Shown: positions 6,003-6,148 of the stretch, piece after piece
How positions within the stretch are numbered: position 1 is the first letter of the stretch
Layout: each line of letters begins with the position of its first letter
Source: Pseudomonadota bacterium
GTDB taxonomy: Bacteria > Desulfobacterota > Desulfobulbia > Desulfobulbales > Desulfobulbaceae
Direction: 5' to 3'
Assembly: GCA_009778235.1 (NCBI GenBank)
Contig: WRKE01000182.1
Location: 1 to 6,148, forward strand
DNA: 6,148 nt
Translations under genes and position numbers: made by a program
Notes under the pieces: generated by a model
The model's database searches: none
Told to the model about the DNA's origin: nothing
Seen by the model: the letters and a program-made list of their open reading frames with translations, nothing else

Positions 6003-6031
6003 ATCTTAAAGGAGAAAACTATGCGCGTCAA
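6003..6031 (-). promoter_or_regulatory. tracrRNA promoter inside the cas9 start region
   Basis: On the minus strand, TTGACG (plus 6026-6031) and TAAGAT (plus 6003-6008) are separated by exactly 17 nt. Each matches five of six bases of the sigma70 consensus. Six bases below the -10 is an A at 5996, the first base of the anti-repeat. The -35 lies in cas9 codons 2-4, and the -10 lies just beside the cas9 Shine-Dalgarno. Confidence 0.75.
6008..6015 (+). promoter_or_regulatory. cas9: Ribosome-binding site of cas9
   Basis: AAAGGAGA has its GGAG core at 6011-6014, 6 nt before ATG 6021. An in-frame TAA at 6000-6002 rules out any start further upstream, so ATG 6021 is secure. Confidence 0.85.
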
Positions 6032-6148
6032 GCAGTCTTTCCTGTTGAGTGGCAAGTTTACTTTTGGTTTCGACATTGGCATCGCCTCGGTCGGCTGGTG
6101 CGTACTCGGCGAAAAACACATCGTTGATCTTGGTGTGCGTTGTTTCGA
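6021..6148 (+). CDS. cas9: CRISPR-associated endonuclease Cas9, type II-C (N-terminal fragment, runs off window)
   Basis: Cas9 is the RNA-guided DNA endonuclease of type II CRISPR-Cas. Only 42 complete codons are inside the window. After a 14-residue lead (MRVKQSFLLSGKFT) comes FGFDIGIASVGWCVL, the RuvC-I motif, with D18 as the predicted catalytic aspartate (equivalent to D10 in SpCas9 and D16 in NmeCas9). IVDLGVRCF follows after a short GEKH turn, matching the DLGVR.F segment that leads into the arginine-rich bridge helix. DIGIASVGW is typical of Neisseria-like II-C proteins, and the turn before DLGVR is shorter than in NmeCas9. A cysteine (C27) replaces the usual alanine after GW. The start is fixed by a strong Shine-Dalgarno and an upstream stop. 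The adjacent divergent tracrRNA independently supports the call. HNH, the remaining RuvC motifs and the PAM-interacting domain cannot be assessed. Confidence 0.92.
   Translation, partial: MRVKQSFLLSGKFTFGFDIGIASVGWCVLGEKHIVDLGVRCF

Overview
The window looks like a chromosomal segment from a moderately GC-rich, anaerobic or facultative Gram-negative bacterium. A Desulfobacterota (former Deltaproteobacteria, for example Desulfobulbus-like) host is the best guess. The reasons are the mix of a GlcD/GlcF-type 2-hydroxyacid dehydrogenase, System II (ResB/CcsA) cytochrome c maturation and a small class III-type tetraheme cytochrome. This placement is inference; there is no rRNA or other marker gene.

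Left part (1-2476): the 3' portion of a glcD-like FAD subunit, overlapping by 8 nt a glcF-like iron-sulfur subunit. Together they would oxidise glycolate or D-lactate and pass electrons to a membrane acceptor. A 340-bp stretch with no convincing gene follows (2477-2816).

Middle part (2817-5620): resB and ccsB (CcsA/ResC type) form the System II heme export and cytochrome c synthase. They are followed by a periplasmic cytochrome with four CXXCH sites, which is the kind of substrate that synthase matures. The cytochrome gene has its own near-consensus sigma70 promoter and a strong Shine-Dalgarno. A GC-rich stem-loop lies just beyond it.

Right part (5621-6148): this is the edge of a type II CRISPR-Cas locus. 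At 6021 an open reading frame begins whose 42 visible residues carry the RuvC-I motif of Cas9 (DIGIASVGW, then DLGVR.F). The rest runs off the window. Directly upstream, on the opposite strand, is what I read as a complete tracrRNA gene (about 5996 down to 5902). It has a 36-nt anti-repeat with ATTGTAG/CTACAAT ends, an AAGGC-type nexus hairpin, and a rho-independent terminator. Its sigma70-like promoter (TTGACG-17-TAAGAT) sits inside the cas9 ribosome-binding region and first codons. The anti-repeat and nexus closely resemble the Neisseria meningitidis type II-C tracrRNA, so I call the locus type II-C. The CRISPR array and cas1/cas2 are not in the window, but the repeat sequence can be largely predicted from the anti-repeat.

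The most notable features are the compact divergent tracrRNA/cas9 arrangement with interlocked control elements, and the fact that a guide RNA scaffold can be read directly beside a Cas9 gene.
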